Source: an uncultured Lysobacteraceae bacterium (GTDB taxonomy: Bacteria > Pseudomonadota > Gammaproteobacteria > Xanthomonadales > Xanthomonadaceae). Taken from it: a stretch of 59,381 nt of DNA. Under the pieces are notes generated by a model that ran no database searches, had not been told where the DNA came from, and worked only from the letters and a program-made list of their open reading frames with translations. The stretch's first letter is position 1. The number at the start of each line of letters is the position of its first letter. Below are positions 35,396 through 43,655 of the stretch, piece by piece. The stretch covers positions 1 through 59,381 of the forward strand of contig CALCNV010000065.1 of NCBI GenBank assembly GCA_937897645.1, read 5' to 3'. The position numbers and the translations under genes are program-made.

Positions 35396-37078
35396 CTACA
35401 GCATCGGCAACTTGAGGCCGTGATCCCGCGCACACTGCTTCGCAATCTCATATCCCGCATCCGCATGCCGCATCACCCCGGTGCCCGGATCGTTCCACAA
35501 CACGCGGGCGATGCGCTTGTCGGCTTCTTCGGTGCCATCGCACACGATCACCACGCCCGAGTGCTGCGAATAGCCCATCCCCACCCCGCCACCGTGGTGC
35601 AGCGACACCCACGTCGCGCCGCCGGCCACGTTCAACATCGCATTCAACAGCGGCCAGTCACTCACCGCATCGCTGCCGTCCTTCATCGCCTCCGTCTCCC
35701 GGTTGGGCGACGCCACGCTGCCACTGTCCAGGTGGTCGCGGCCAATCACCACCGGCGCACTCAACTCGCCATTGCGCACCATCTCGTTGAACGCCAGCCC
35801 CAACTTGTGGCGCAGGCCCAGGCCCACCCAGCAGATACGCGCCGGCAAGCCCTGGAAACTGATGCGCTCGCGCGCCATGTCCAGCCAGCGGTGCAGGTGC
35901 GCATCGTCGGGGATGAGTTCCTTCACCTTCGCATCCGTCTTGTAGATGTCTTCCGGATCACCACTCAACGCCACCCAGCGGAACGGGCCGACGCCGCGAC
36001 AGAACAGCGGCCGCACATAGGCCGGCACGAAACCGGGGAAATCAAAGGCATTTTCCAGGCCCTCATCGAAGGCCATCTGCCGGATGTTGTTGCCGTAGTC
36101 GAAGGTGGGGATGCCCTGCTTCTCGAACGCCAGCATCGCCTCCACGTGCACGCGCATCGACTGCTTGGCGGCATCGCGCACCTTGTCCGGATTCGCCTGC
36201 TGTTCCGCCAACCACTGCTCCACCGTCCAGCCGATGGGCAGGTAGCCGTACACCGGATCGTGCGCGCTGGTCTGGTCGGTCACCGCGTCCGGGCGCACGC
36301 CCATGCGCACCAGTTGCGGCAGGATTTCCGCCGCGTTACCCAGCAGGGCGATGGACTTGGCTTCGCCCGCCTTGGTGTAGGCACGGATGCGAGCAAGTGC
36401 GTCGTCAAGGTCGGTGGCCTGCTCGTCCACGTAACGCGTGCGCAGGCGCATGTCGATGCTCTTCTGCTGGCATTCGATGTTGAGGCTACACGCACCGGCC
36501 AGCGTGGCTGCCAGCGGCTGCGCGCCGCCCATGCCGCCGAGGCCGGCGGTGAGGATCCACTTGCCTTGCAATGAACCGTTGTAATGCTGGCGGCCCATTT
36601 CCACGAAGGTTTCGTAGGTGCCCTGCACGATGCCCTGGCTGCCGATGTAGATCCAGCTGCCGGCGGTCATCTGCCCATACATCATCAAACCCTTCTTATC
36701 GAGTTCGTTGAAGTGCTCCCACGTGGCCCAGTGCGGCACCAGGTTGGAGTTGGCGATCAGCACGCGCGGCGCGTCCGCATGCGTGGGGAACACGCCGACC
36801 GGCTTGCCGGACTGGATCAGCAGGGTCTCGTTGTCTTCCAGGTGGCGCAGCGAATCGAGGATGGCGTCGTAGCAGGCCCAGTCGCGCGCCGCGCGGCCGA
36901 TGCCGCCGTAGACGACGAGTGCGGCGGGGTTCTCCGCGACTTCCGCATCCAGGTTGTTCTGCAACATGCGGTACGGCGCTTCGCTGAGCCACGACTTGCA
37001 GCTGAGCCGCGTGCCGCGCGGGGCGTGGATGACGCGGGAGGGATCGTGCCTGTCGGAGGCGTGGCGTGGATCGGTCAT
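35396..37078 (-). CDS. hutU: Urocanate hydratase
   Basis: A 560-residue urocanase, which converts urocanate to imidazolone propionate in histidine degradation. Clear family blocks include TAGLGGMGGAQPLAATLAG (NAD-binding), ECQQKSIDMRLRTRYVDE, LSGDPEDIYKTD and the active-site loop GVVIVCDGTEEADKRIARVL with the conserved Cys. The length equals that of bacterial HutU. It is upstream of the CocE-like gene in one unit. The other hut genes in this window lie 6.5 kb away, and hutH, hutG and hutC are not seen here. Confidence 0.97.
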   Translation of the reverse strand: MTDPRHASDRHDPSRVIHAPRGTRLSCKSWLSEAPYRMLQNNLDAEVAENPAALVVYGGIGRAARDWACYDAILDSLRHLEDNETLLIQSGKPVGVFPTHADAPRVLIANSNLVPHWATWEHFNELDKKGLMMYGQMTAGSWIYIGSQGIVQGTYETFVEMGRQHYNGSLQGKWILTAGLGGMGGAQPLAATLAGACSLNIECQQKSIDMRLRTRYVDEQATDLDDALARIRAYTKAGEAKSIALLGNAAEILPQLVRMGVRPDAVTDQTSAHDPVYGYLPIGWTVEQWLAEQQANPDKVRDAAKQSMRVHVEAMLAFEKQGIPTFDYGNNIRQMAFDEGLENAFDFPGFVPAYVRPLFCRGVGPFRWVALSGDPEDIYKTDAKVKELIPDDAHLHRWLDMARERISFQGLPARICWVGLGLRHKLGLAFNEMVRNGELSAPVVIGRDHLDSGSVASPNRETEAMKDGSDAVSDWPLLNAMLNVAGGATWVSLHHGGGVGMGYSQHSGVVIVCDGTEEADKRIARVLWNDPGTGVMRHADAGYEIAKQCARDHGLKLPML

Positions 37079-37119
37079 GTCAGTGTCCAGATGTCTGCAT
37101 GCCCCATTATCAGTTATCA

Positions 37120-37203
37120 GTGGGAGCGCCGTCCCGGCGCGAGCGTTTGGGGGAAACGCCTTCTTGCCTAAGAGAAGAGCTCACGCCGGGACGGCGCTCC
37201 CAC
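37120..37203. repeat. Inverted repeat, variant with GCGCC-type inner stem
   Basis: GTGGGAGCGCCGTCCCGGCG faces GCCGGGACGGCGCTCCCAC. The outer GTGGGAGC part resembles family A while the inner block is GCGCC/GGCGC. It lies in the divergent gap between hutU and the ThuA gene. Confidence 0.88.
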
Positions 37204-37228
37204 GACCCTCGCGTGGCAGAATCCGTGC

Positions 37229-37966
37229 ATGCGACCTCTATCAAGCTTCCTGCCGACACTGATCCTGATGACCTCCCTGCTCTGGAGCGGCCACATGCAT
37301 GCCACCGAAGCCCCCCGCGTGCTGGTCTTCACCAAGACCGCAGGCTGGCGCCACGAATCACTTCCCACCACGATTGCTGCATTGCAACGGCTGGGCGGGA
37401 AGGAAGGCATGACCGTGGATGCCACCGAAGACGCCGCCGATTTCAACCACGCCAACCTGTCGCGCTACCGCGCCGTGGTCTTCGCCAGCACCACCGGCGA
37501 CGTGCTGGATGCAACGCAGCAGGCGGCCATGGAACGCTTCGTGCGCAACGGTGGCGGCTTCATGGGCATCCATGCCGCGGCGGACACGGAATACGACTGG
37601 CCGTGGTACGGCGAATTGGTGGGTGCGTGGTTCCAGAGCCATCCACCGGGACTGCAGACGTCGCGGGTGCTGTTCGAAGGTGTGCAGCCGGGTGCGCCCG
37701 CGGCGTGGACCGTCACCGACGAGCTGTACAACTACCGCGCCAATCCGCGCGAACGCGTGCAGGTGCTGGCCACAGTGCAGGAATCGGACTACGAAGGCGG
37801 CACCATGGGCGGGGACCATCCCATCGCGTGGTGCCACGCGTTCGACGGTGGACGTGCGTGGTACACCGGGCTGGGTCACGAGGCGGGGCTGTATGCGGAC
37901 CCGAGGTTTTTGTGGCAGCTGACGCAGGGGCTGCGGTATGTGGTGGGTGTTGCGGGGGCGTGTTGA
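37229..37966 (+). CDS. Secreted ThuA-like domain protein
   Basis: A 245-residue protein with a signal peptide (1-26) and a ThuA domain of the glutamine-amidotransferase-like fold. Characteristic stretches are VLVFTKTAGWRHESLPT, YRAVVFASTTGDVLD, GGGFMGIHAAADTEYDWPWYGELVGAWFQ and RAWYTGLGHEAGLYADPRF. It is related to sugar-utilisation proteins (trehalose utilisation) of uncertain chemistry. It is preceded by an inverted repeat and stands alone. Confidence 0.9.
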   Translation: MRPLSSFLPTLILMTSLLWSGHMHATEAPRVLVFTKTAGWRHESLPTTIAALQRLGGKEGMTVDATEDAADFNHANLSRYRAVVFASTTGDVLDATQQAAMERFVRNGGGFMGIHAAADTEYDWPWYGELVGAWFQSHPPGLQTSRVLFEGVQPGAPAAWTVTDELYNYRANPRERVQVLATVQESDYEGGTMGGDHPIAWCHAFDGGRAWYTGLGHEAGLYADPRFLWQLTQGLRYVVGVAGAC

Positions 37967-38000
37967 AACAGTCAAAAGTGATGGGTTGCGAAGCTAGTCG

Positions 38001-38214
38001 GAGCGTCCCTCTCCCCTTGTGGGAGAGGGTGCCGAAGGCGGGAGAGGGGTCGCCGGAGCCTGTGATCTTCCGGCGTTAGTAATGCATCGAATGTGGTCTT
38101 TCTCTCGTGCGATCACGTCACTCGATACACCCCGTAGCCGATTGATGGCTAGCTCCGGCAGCCCCTCTCCCGGCCTGTCGGCCACCCTCTCCCACAAGGG
38201 GAGAGGGGCGCTTC
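38001..38214. repeat. Family E large inverted repeat (CCCTCTCCC type)
   Basis: Arms 38001-38050 and 38159-38214 carry CCCTCTCCCCTTGTGGGAGA and its complement plus the GGCGGGAGAGGGG tail. Together with the terminator at 38271-38299 they occupy the 350-base gap 37967-38316, which holds no gene. The central 108 bases show nothing recognisable. Confidence 0.85.
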
Positions 38215-38270
38215 CGAGAAAAAATTTCCGGATCGATAAGATCATCGGCACTGCGCCGCAACCCGCATAA

Positions 38271-38299
38271 AAAAACGCCCGGACATGCCGGGCGCTTTT
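38271..38299 (-). terminator. Rho-independent terminator, possibly bidirectional
   Basis: CGCCCGG (38276-38282) and CCGGGCG (38288-38294) form a stem with loop ACATG. On the minus strand it is followed by seven T after the small-protein gene; on the plus strand by CTTTTTAT. Confidence 0.85.
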
Positions 38300-38316
38300 T
38301 ATCGTGCGAGTAATTT

Positions 38317-38649
38317 TCAGAATACCGAGGTATCCAGCGTACGCAGCGCTTCACCAAGATCGGCACGGCCGGTACCGCGGATATCTTCACGGGTGTAGGC
38401 GCTGCCGGGCGCATCGTTGCATTTGCCGGCCTGGTTCTTCACGCGGATGCGTGAGCCAGTCTGCTGGATGCAGTTGCTGGCCTCCGGCTTGGGGTTGGCA
38501 GCGACGCTGTCGTCGCCCTGGGCAACCGGGGTTTCAGTGGGAACGGCGGCGTTGTCGGCAACCGGGGCTGCAGGTTCTGCCACGGGAGCCTGTGCAGCAG
38601 CGGCGAAGATGACGCCGCAAAGGACTACGGCAAGGACTAGGCGCTTCAT
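38317..38649 (-). CDS. Small secreted protein with TonB-receptor plug-like C-terminal half (copy 1)
   Basis: A 110-residue protein: signal peptide (1-22, FAAAAQA), a Pro/Ala-rich spacer, then a 51-residue block starting at Cys60. That block reads CIQQTGSRIRVKNQAGKC (Cys60 and Cys77), then YTREDI at 85-90 and ADLGEALRTLDTSVF. The TGSRI, TREDI-x(2,3)-G and DLGEALRTL blocks follow the order of the first plug segment of TonB-dependent receptors (VTGSRI, ITREDI-x-x-G, DLxxALRxLPSV). The two Cys could form a small disulfide loop. The start follows CAGGAGTTGCCCC. A terminator is behind it. The paralogue at 39000-39353 shares 28 of 51 residues in this block. Confidence 0.85.
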   Translation of the reverse strand: MKRLVLAVVLCGVIFAAAAQAPVAEPAAPVADNAAVPTETPVAQGDDSVAANPKPEASNCIQQTGSRIRVKNQAGKCNDAPGSAYTREDIRGTGRADLGEALRTLDTSVF

Positions 38650-38999
38650 GGGGCAACTCCTGGGCGGGGGCGGGATCATGTTATACGCCCATCCTGCCGC
38701 GCGGACACCTGCCACGCCGGGCGTCGTTTACACCTCTGTCAGTCCGATGAACACGCCAGGTCCGAGCTTGCGGAGAGGCGGCCTCCACCGCACCCCCTTG
38801 CATGGCATGGAAAACCCGGCGACAGCCGTGTGCCCGTTATTCCCTCAATCCCGCCTTCGCGGAAGGACATATCAAAAGATACTCATCCAGCTTCATGCCA
38901 TGCAGGAAGTCGTGCCATACCACCGCAGCACCAGCCGATGCTTGGCATGAAAAAAACCCGGCTGTTGCCGGGCTCTTCCTGTATCGCATGCACGCAGCC
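38650..38999. other. Intergenic region between the tandem small-protein genes
   Basis: This 350-base stretch holds the terminator of the upstream copy at 38949-38973. Near its end (minus strand) a TATAAC (about 35 bases before the 38649 start) may be the -10 of copy 1. I see no further gene. A short block near 38855-38880 weakly resembles the last codons of the small protein, but it is too short and diverged to call a third copy. Confidence 0.6.
38949..38973 (-). terminator. Rho-independent terminator of small-protein copy 2
   Basis: On the minus strand CCCGGC, loop AACA, GCCGGG is followed by a run of seven T. It begins 28 bases after the stop codon of the copy at 39000-39353. Confidence 0.85.
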
Positions 39000-39353
39000 C
39001 TAGCGGATGGACACATCCAGGGTACGAAGTGACGTCGCCAGGTTGATGCGTCCACCGCTGCCAAGGTTTTCGCGGGTGTACACCCGACCTTGCTCGCCAT
39101 TGCACGTGCCGCTCTGGCTCTTGCTACGGATGCGCGAGCCTGTCTGCTGCACGCAGGACACGTCCGTATTCTTGACGATCTTCGCCACAGGGTTCTGTTG
39201 ATCCCCGGCAGCAGACGCTTCATCCGGAGTCGTGACCGTCTCTATGATCTGGATGGTCTTCATGGCACGTGCGGCCGGTTCCGACTCGGGTGCCAGCGCG
39301 GAGGCGGAGAAAGCGATACCGGAAAGGATTGCGGCAAGGGCCAGGCGCTTCAT
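39000..39353 (-). CDS. Small secreted protein with TonB-receptor plug-like C-terminal half (copy 2)
   Basis: A 117-residue paralogue of the neighbouring gene. The signal peptide runs to about residue 22, a variable linker includes MKTIQIIETVTTPDE, and the conserved block starts at Cys67: CVQQTGSRIRSKSQSGTC (Cys67, Cys84), YTRENL and INLATSLRTLDVSIR. Both genes share the leader MKRLxLA and the ribosome-site sequence GGAGTTG. The gene has its own promoter (39389-39417) and terminator. As for copy 1, no function is known. The resemblance to the TonB-receptor plug segment is my reading. Confidence 0.85.
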   Translation of the reverse strand: MKRLALAAILSGIAFSASALAPESEPAARAMKTIQIIETVTTPDEASAAGDQQNPVAKIVKNTDVSCVQQTGSRIRSKSQSGTCNGEQGRVYTRENLGSGGRINLATSLRTLDVSIR

Positions 39354-39388
39354 GGGTCAACTCCTTCTGTTGTGTGATTCCGTCTTTG

Positions 39389-39417
39389 TTCTACACCCGG
39401 CTGGCGAACACTGTCAA
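39389..39417 (-). promoter_or_regulatory. Sigma70-type promoter of small-protein copy 2
   Basis: On the minus strand TTGACA (39412-39417), a 17-base spacer and GTAGAA (39389-39394) precede the start codon by 35 bases. The -35 is consensus and the -10 is weaker. The leader contains the AGAAGGAGTTG ribosome site. Confidence 0.75.
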
Positions 39418-39446
39418 ATCACGGGCACTGGCCATTGTTGCCGCCG

Positions 39447-39959
39447 TCAGTCCGACGGACATGCCAGCGCCCTGCCTTCCCTGAAGGCCTGCACCGCCGC
39501 TGCGTCCACAGGCTCGGGACGGATGCCGTCATCGAAGATCACCCGCCACGCGCCGTCATCACCGCGCTGCCAGACCGAACCGAAACGACCCCGGCGCGCA
39601 ACCCCGGTTTTTGGATCGACGTACAGCGAAGGACCGCTGGAATAAGCGGTCTTGCCATCACCACCGACGGTCACTAGGTCTGGATACCACTCCAGCAGCA
39701 GCGCGCTGCCGTCGATGATGCCCTGCCATTCGCGCACGATGGCATCGCGACCGACCGTGGGTTTGCGCCCCACGCCGAACGCAGCCTGTGGATGCAGGTG
39801 CTCTGCGAAGGCAGCGCCATCATGGTCGGCCACGGATTGGGCGAAGCTGGTTTCGCGCTGCCAGACTTCGCAACGCGGGGAGCCGGCCGCTTCACCGGCA
39901 TGGATACCCGCGAGCGGTGCCAGCAACACCACCACGGCGATACGACGAAAGTGTGTCAT
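39447..39959 (-). CDS. Secreted DUF4440/NTF2-like protein
   Basis: A 170-residue protein with a signal peptide (ending AGIHAGEA) and an NTF2-like alpha/beta fold: RETSFAQSVADHDGAAFAEHLHPQAAFG, GRDAIVREWQGII, GPSLYVDPKTG and RGRFGSVWQRGDDGAWRVIFDDG. DUF4440 proteins have a cone-shaped pocket that can bind or turn over small molecules. There is no catalytic certainty. Start ATG at 39959; it diverges from the phosphodiesterase gene across 56 bases. Confidence 0.85.
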   Translation of the reverse strand: MTHFRRIAVVVLLAPLAGIHAGEAAGSPRCEVWQRETSFAQSVADHDGAAFAEHLHPQAAFGVGRKPTVGRDAIVREWQGIIDGSALLLEWYPDLVTVGGDGKTAYSSGPSLYVDPKTGVARRGRFGSVWQRGDDGAWRVIFDDGIRPEPVDAAAVQAFREGRALACPSD

Positions 39960-40015
39960 GCGCGATACCCCGGAGTCTGCCAAGCTTGGCCCATTCAAAC
40001 CCTGCAAGATCGCCC

Positions 40016-41257
40016 ATGCGCCTGCCATTCGTCAGGGCTGCGTGGCTGGCCACCCTGCTGTTGCTGGCAGGCTGCGTCACTACGTCGCCCCAAGTCGTTC
40101 CCGCACCTTCACCCCTGCTCTTGGTTTCGATAGACGGACTGCGTGCCGACCTGGTCGGCAGCGGAGCCCTGCCGACGGTGGACGCCCTGGCAAAAAGCGG
40201 CATGCATGCCGGGTGGATGAACCCGTCCTACCCCACCCTCACCTTCCCCAACCACTACACCCTGGTGACCGGCCTGCGGCCCGACCGCCACGGCATCGTC
40301 CACAACAATTTCCGTGATCCGCAACTGGGCGTCTTCATGTCCAAGGAAGGATCCGCACGCGACGGTCGCTTCTGGCAGGGCGAGCCGATCTGGAGTGGCG
40401 CGGAAAAAGCCGGCATTGCCAGCGCCACCATGTTCTGGCCGGGATCGGAAGCGGAAATCGCCGGCCAGCGTCCGCGCTACTGGCGCAAGTTCGACCGCAA
40501 CCTCAGTCCGGGTGAACGCGTGCAGCAGGTACTGGCATGGCTGGATTTGCCAATCGCCGAACGACCGCGACTGGTGACGCTGTATTTCGATCAGTTCGAC
40601 GTGGCCGCGCATGCGACCAGTACATTTTCCGCCGAGTCCAAGGCCGCGTTGCACGCGATCGACGATGCACTGGCCACGTTGCTTGCAGGACTGGAAGCGC
40701 GCGGACTGCGCGAAGGCAGCAACGTGATCGTGTTGTCCGACCACGGCATGTCGGACGTACGCGCGGAAGACGTGCACTACCTGGACGACCGCGTGGATCC
40801 GTCGCTGTACGACGTGAGCTGGTGGGGGCAGATCACCGGCGTGGCGCCCAAGGCAGGCAACACGGCAGAAGTGGAAGCCGCGCTGCTGGGTCGGCACGAC
40901 CATTACGCCTGCTGGCGCAAGGGCGAGATGCCCGTGCAATGGAAATTCGGCAGCAGTCCGCGCATCCCGCCGATCGTCTGCCAGGCCGATACCGGCTGGA
41001 GGGTGATGTTGCGCCGCCATCCCGCCCAGCAGGCAGTGAAGGGTGAGCACGGCTTCGCGCCGGAAGAGCCGCAGATGCGTGCTGTGTTCATAGCCAGCGG
41101 GCCTGCGTTCCGCGATGGCGCCACGCTGCCGGCCTTCGACAACGTGGATGTGTACCCGCTGCTGGCCCATCTGCTGGGTATCGCGCCTGCTCCGAATGAC
41201 GGCAGGCTGGAAACATTCGACCGCGTGCTGGAGCCGGGCGCGGCCCCGAAGCATTGA
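40016..41257 (+). CDS. Ectonucleotide pyrophosphatase/phosphodiesterase-family lipoprotein
   Basis: A 413-residue alkaline-phosphatase-superfamily enzyme with a lipobox (LAGC, Cys20). Metal site one starts with SIDGLR (Asp40); the nucleophile is Thr76 in TFPNHYTLVTG. Later metal ligands are in YFDQFDVAAH and VLSDHGMSD and in the final HGF. These are NPP-type features, so the enzyme probably cleaves nucleotide pyrophosphate or phosphodiester bonds in the periplasm. It is followed by the Ada/AlkA gene after 49 bases. Confidence 0.93.
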   Translation: MRLPFVRAAWLATLLLLAGCVTTSPQVVPAPSPLLLVSIDGLRADLVGSGALPTVDALAKSGMHAGWMNPSYPTLTFPNHYTLVTGLRPDRHGIVHNNFRDPQLGVFMSKEGSARDGRFWQGEPIWSGAEKAGIASATMFWPGSEAEIAGQRPRYWRKFDRNLSPGERVQQVLAWLDLPIAERPRLVTLYFDQFDVAAHATSTFSAESKAALHAIDDALATLLAGLEARGLREGSNVIVLSDHGMSDVRAEDVHYLDDRVDPSLYDVSWWGQITGVAPKAGNTAEVEAALLGRHDHYACWRKGEMPVQWKFGSSPRIPPIVCQADTGWRVMLRRHPAQQAVKGEHGFAPEEPQMRAVFIASGPAFRDGATLPAFDNVDVYPLLAHLLGIAPAPNDGRLETFDRVLEPGAAPKH

Positions 41258-41306
41258 TGTCCGAAAACGGCGAGTCATCCCGGTTCTCCGGTGCTAGCCT
41301 GCCTGC

Positions 41307-42803
41307 ATGGCTGACCAGAACACCCCTTCCCTGCCCGAGCTGCAGGTCTGCGAACAGGCACGCCTGAGCCGCGACGCGCGCTTCGACGGATTGTTCTTCA
41401 CTGCAGTAAAAAGCACCGGCATCTATTGCCGCCCGGTGTGCCCGGCACCGGCACCCAAGCCTTCCAACATCACGTACTACGGTAATGCCGCCGCCGCGGA
41501 AGCCGCGGGCTTCCGGCCCTGCCTGCGCTGCCGGCCCGAACTCTCGCCGGGCGACGGCGCATGGCGACGCGGCGATGCCGTGGTGGCGCGCGCCTTGAAA
41601 TTGATCGACCAGGGCATGCTGGCCGAACAACCGCTGTCGGCCTTGGCGGAACGCGTGGATATCGGCGAGCGCCAGTTGCGCCGCCTGTTCGTCGATCGCT
41701 TGGGCGTTGCACCCATAGGCGTGCATGGCACGCGACGCCTGCTGTTCGCCAAGCAATTGCTGACTGAAACCGCGTTGCCCATCACTGATGTCGCACTGGC
41801 TGCGGGCTTTGGCAGTTTGCGGCGCTTCAACGCGACCTTCCTCGAAGCGTACCGGATGGCACCGCGCGACCTGCGCCGACTGCCCACGGCCGCGCAGGAA
41901 GGCGTGCTGGCGCTGCGGCTGGGCTATCGACCGCCGTATGACTTCACCGCGATGCTGGACTTCCTGCGTGGGCGCGCCTTGCCGGGCGTTGAATACGTGG
42001 ACGAGGGAAGTTATGCGCGCGTCGCAGGCCTCGCAGCGTCACCCGGCTGGTTGCGGGTCAGTGCGTGGCCGAACGCAGAGCACGCGCTGAAACTGGAAGT
42101 GCGCGGCATACCTTCCGCGCAGTTGCTGCAGGTCGTGAATCGGCTGCGGCGCATGTTCGACCTGGATGCCGATCCCCATGCCATCGCTTCGGCATTGTCG
42201 GTTGATGCGCGGCTGCGTCCACTGCTGAAGAAGCGCCCCGGACTGCGCCTGCCCAGCGGCTGGGACGGCTTCGAGATCGCCATGCGCGCCATCATCGGCC
42301 AGCAGGTCAGCGTGGCCGCGGCGCGCACGTTCACGGCAAGGCTGGCGCAGGAATTCGGCGAGGCCCTGCCGGCGGGTTTCGCGGACGGGCTGCTGCATCT
42401 TTTCCCGACACCCGAAGCACTGGCCGATGCCGACCTCAGCCGCATCGGCCTGACCCGCACGCGTGCCGACACGGTGCGCACGGTCGCACGCGCGGTGCTG
42501 GACGGGCGCGTGGATTTCCGTAGCGAACGCACGCTCGAGGATTTCGTCGCCTGCTGGGTCGCCCTGCCCGGCATCGGCCCATGGACCGCGAACTACATCG
42601 CCATGCGTGCATTGGGGCATCCGGATGCCTTTCCTGCGGATGACCTGGTCCTGCAGAACGCCGTGCCGACCGACGGCACGCGCATGACCGCCAAGGCACT
42701 CACGGCACGCGCCGAGGCATGGCGACCGTGGCGCGCGTATGCGGTGATGCAGTTGTGGAAGGATTCGATGCGTAGCACGAAGCCTGTTACCGGGAAAAAA
42801 TAG
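41307..42803 (+). CDS. Bifunctional Ada-type regulator / 3-methyladenine DNA glycosylase (AlkA) fusion
   Basis: A 498-residue fusion. Residues 1-80 form an Ada-type zinc and methyl-acceptor domain (Cys41, Cys45, Cys72, Cys75), 90-185 an AraC helix-turn-helix pair (LPITDVALAAGFGSLRRFNATF), and from about 195 an AlkA glycosylase with the helix-hairpin-helix LPGIGPWTANYIAMRALG followed by a catalytic Asp in FPADD. Such proteins sense methyl phosphotriesters through Cys41, activate the adaptive response and excise alkylated bases. The neighbouring ogt supports an alkylation-repair locus. The family is best known in Xanthomonadaceae and actinobacteria. Confidence 0.93.
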   Translation: MADQNTPSLPELQVCEQARLSRDARFDGLFFTAVKSTGIYCRPVCPAPAPKPSNITYYGNAAAAEAAGFRPCLRCRPELSPGDGAWRRGDAVVARALKLIDQGMLAEQPLSALAERVDIGERQLRRLFVDRLGVAPIGVHGTRRLLFAKQLLTETALPITDVALAAGFGSLRRFNATFLEAYRMAPRDLRRLPTAAQEGVLALRLGYRPPYDFTAMLDFLRGRALPGVEYVDEGSYARVAGLAASPGWLRVSAWPNAEHALKLEVRGIPSAQLLQVVNRLRRMFDLDADPHAIASALSVDARLRPLLKKRPGLRLPSGWDGFEIAMRAIIGQQVSVAAARTFTARLAQEFGEALPAGFADGLLHLFPTPEALADADLSRIGLTRTRADTVRTVARAVLDGRVDFRSERTLEDFVACWVALPGIGPWTANYIAMRALGHPDAFPADDLVLQNAVPTDGTRMTAKALTARAEAWRPWRAYAVMQLWKDSMRSTKPVTGKK

Positions 42804-42828
42804 AGATGATGTGCCGCATGAAATCCAG

Positions 42829-42932
42829 AGCCGTCATTCCCGTGAAGGCGGGAACCCAGGGACTTCCGCCTTTGGGCTATAAGAAGTCACCAGCAAAGTC
42901 CTTGGGTTCCCGCCTTCGCGGGAATGACGGCT
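42829..42932. repeat. Family B inverted repeat, CCCGC/GCGGG variant
   Basis: AGCCGTCATTCCCGTGAAGG faces CGCCTTCGCGGGAATGACGG. The inner hairpin is CCCGC-CTTC-GCGGG on the second arm. It lies between the Ada/AlkA and ogt genes. Confidence 0.88.
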
Positions 42933-42960
42933 TCTGTTTTTCCACTGATGCGAGGGTTAA

Positions 42961-43467
42961 ATGATCCATTACCAATACATCGAAAGCCCAGTCGACCCCT
43001 TGCTGCTTGCGGCCGATGAAAATGGCCTGCACCTGATCGAATTCCACACGCCTCGCCACCCGATGTCACGCCTGGCGGACTGGCTGGAAGGCACCAATCC
43101 AATACTCGAAGCAACGCGCGTGCAATTGGACGAATATTTCACCGGATCACGCAAGGAATTCGATCTGCCTTTGGCCCCTGCAGGTACCGAGTTCCAGAAG
43201 GAGGTCTGGCACACCCTGGCCACGATTCCATACGGTCAAACCATCAGTTACGCCCAACTCGCGCAGCGCGTGGGTAAACCCACCGCGATGCGTGCAGTGG
43301 GCGCAGCCAACGGGCGCAATCCGCTGCCGATCGTACTGCCCTGCCATCGCGTCATCGGCGCAGATGGATCGCTGACGGGTTTCGGCGGCGGCCTGGCCAC
43401 CAAGCAATTCCTGCTGCAACTCGAAGACGCGCTGCCACCCGCCACCGATCTGTTCACGAGCGCGTAG
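42961..43467 (+). CDS. ogt: Methylated-DNA-protein cysteine methyltransferase (Ogt)
   Basis: A 168-residue alkyltransferase that removes O6-methylguanine lesions. Its N-terminal ribonuclease-like domain leads to the C-terminal acceptor domain with the helix PYGQTISYAQLAQRVGKPTAMRAVGAANGRNPLPIVLPCHRVIG. Cys128 is the methyl acceptor. It is the second alkylation-repair gene at the locus, 157 bases after the Ada/AlkA fusion; the repeat between them may separate their transcripts. Confidence 0.95.
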   Translation: MIHYQYIESPVDPLLLAADENGLHLIEFHTPRHPMSRLADWLEGTNPILEATRVQLDEYFTGSRKEFDLPLAPAGTEFQKEVWHTLATIPYGQTISYAQLAQRVGKPTAMRAVGAANGRNPLPIVLPCHRVIGADGSLTGFGGGLATKQFLLQLEDALPPATDLFTSA

Positions 43468-43482
43468 GGGTGCCCTGTCCTT

Positions 43483-43566
43483 GTAGGAGCGACGCATGTG
43501 GGAGCGACGTAAGTCGCGATGAAGCTTTCCAAGGAAGGCCTCATCGCGACTTACGTCGCTCCCACG
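43483..43566. repeat. Family A inverted repeat with a truncated extra unit
   Basis: A 5' piece of a unit (GTAGGAGCGACGCATG) is followed by a complete unit starting GTGGGAGCGACGTAAG and its facing copy ending GCTCCCAC. A similar doubled start occurs at 51186. Confidence 0.9.
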
Positions 43567-43582
43567 TTGTTTCATGGCTGTC

Positions 43583-43648
43583 GTAGTGCCGAGCTTGCTC
43601 GGCACTACTTGTCGCGAAATCTAGAGCAGCCGAGCAAGCTCGGCTCTA
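43583..43648. repeat. Family C hairpins, two in a row
   Basis: GTAGTGCCGAGC-TT-GCTCGGCACTAC at 43583-43608, and AGCCGAGCAAGCTCGGCT at about 43628-43645. The second shares its core with 17091-17122. They lie before the 3' end of hutF. Confidence 0.88.
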
Positions 43649-43655
43649 CCCAACA

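Noticed and set aside
33196..35415. A long open frame (over 700 codons) on the opposite strand of the CocE-like gene
   Set aside because: It is the mirror of GC-biased codons in a gene with clear family motifs; its protein is rich in Arg and His and matches no family.
38855..38885. Possible third decayed copy of the small plug-like protein
   Set aside because: Only about 18 bases resemble the final codons (GATATGTCCTTCCGC versus GATGTGTCCATCCGC); too short to be convincing.
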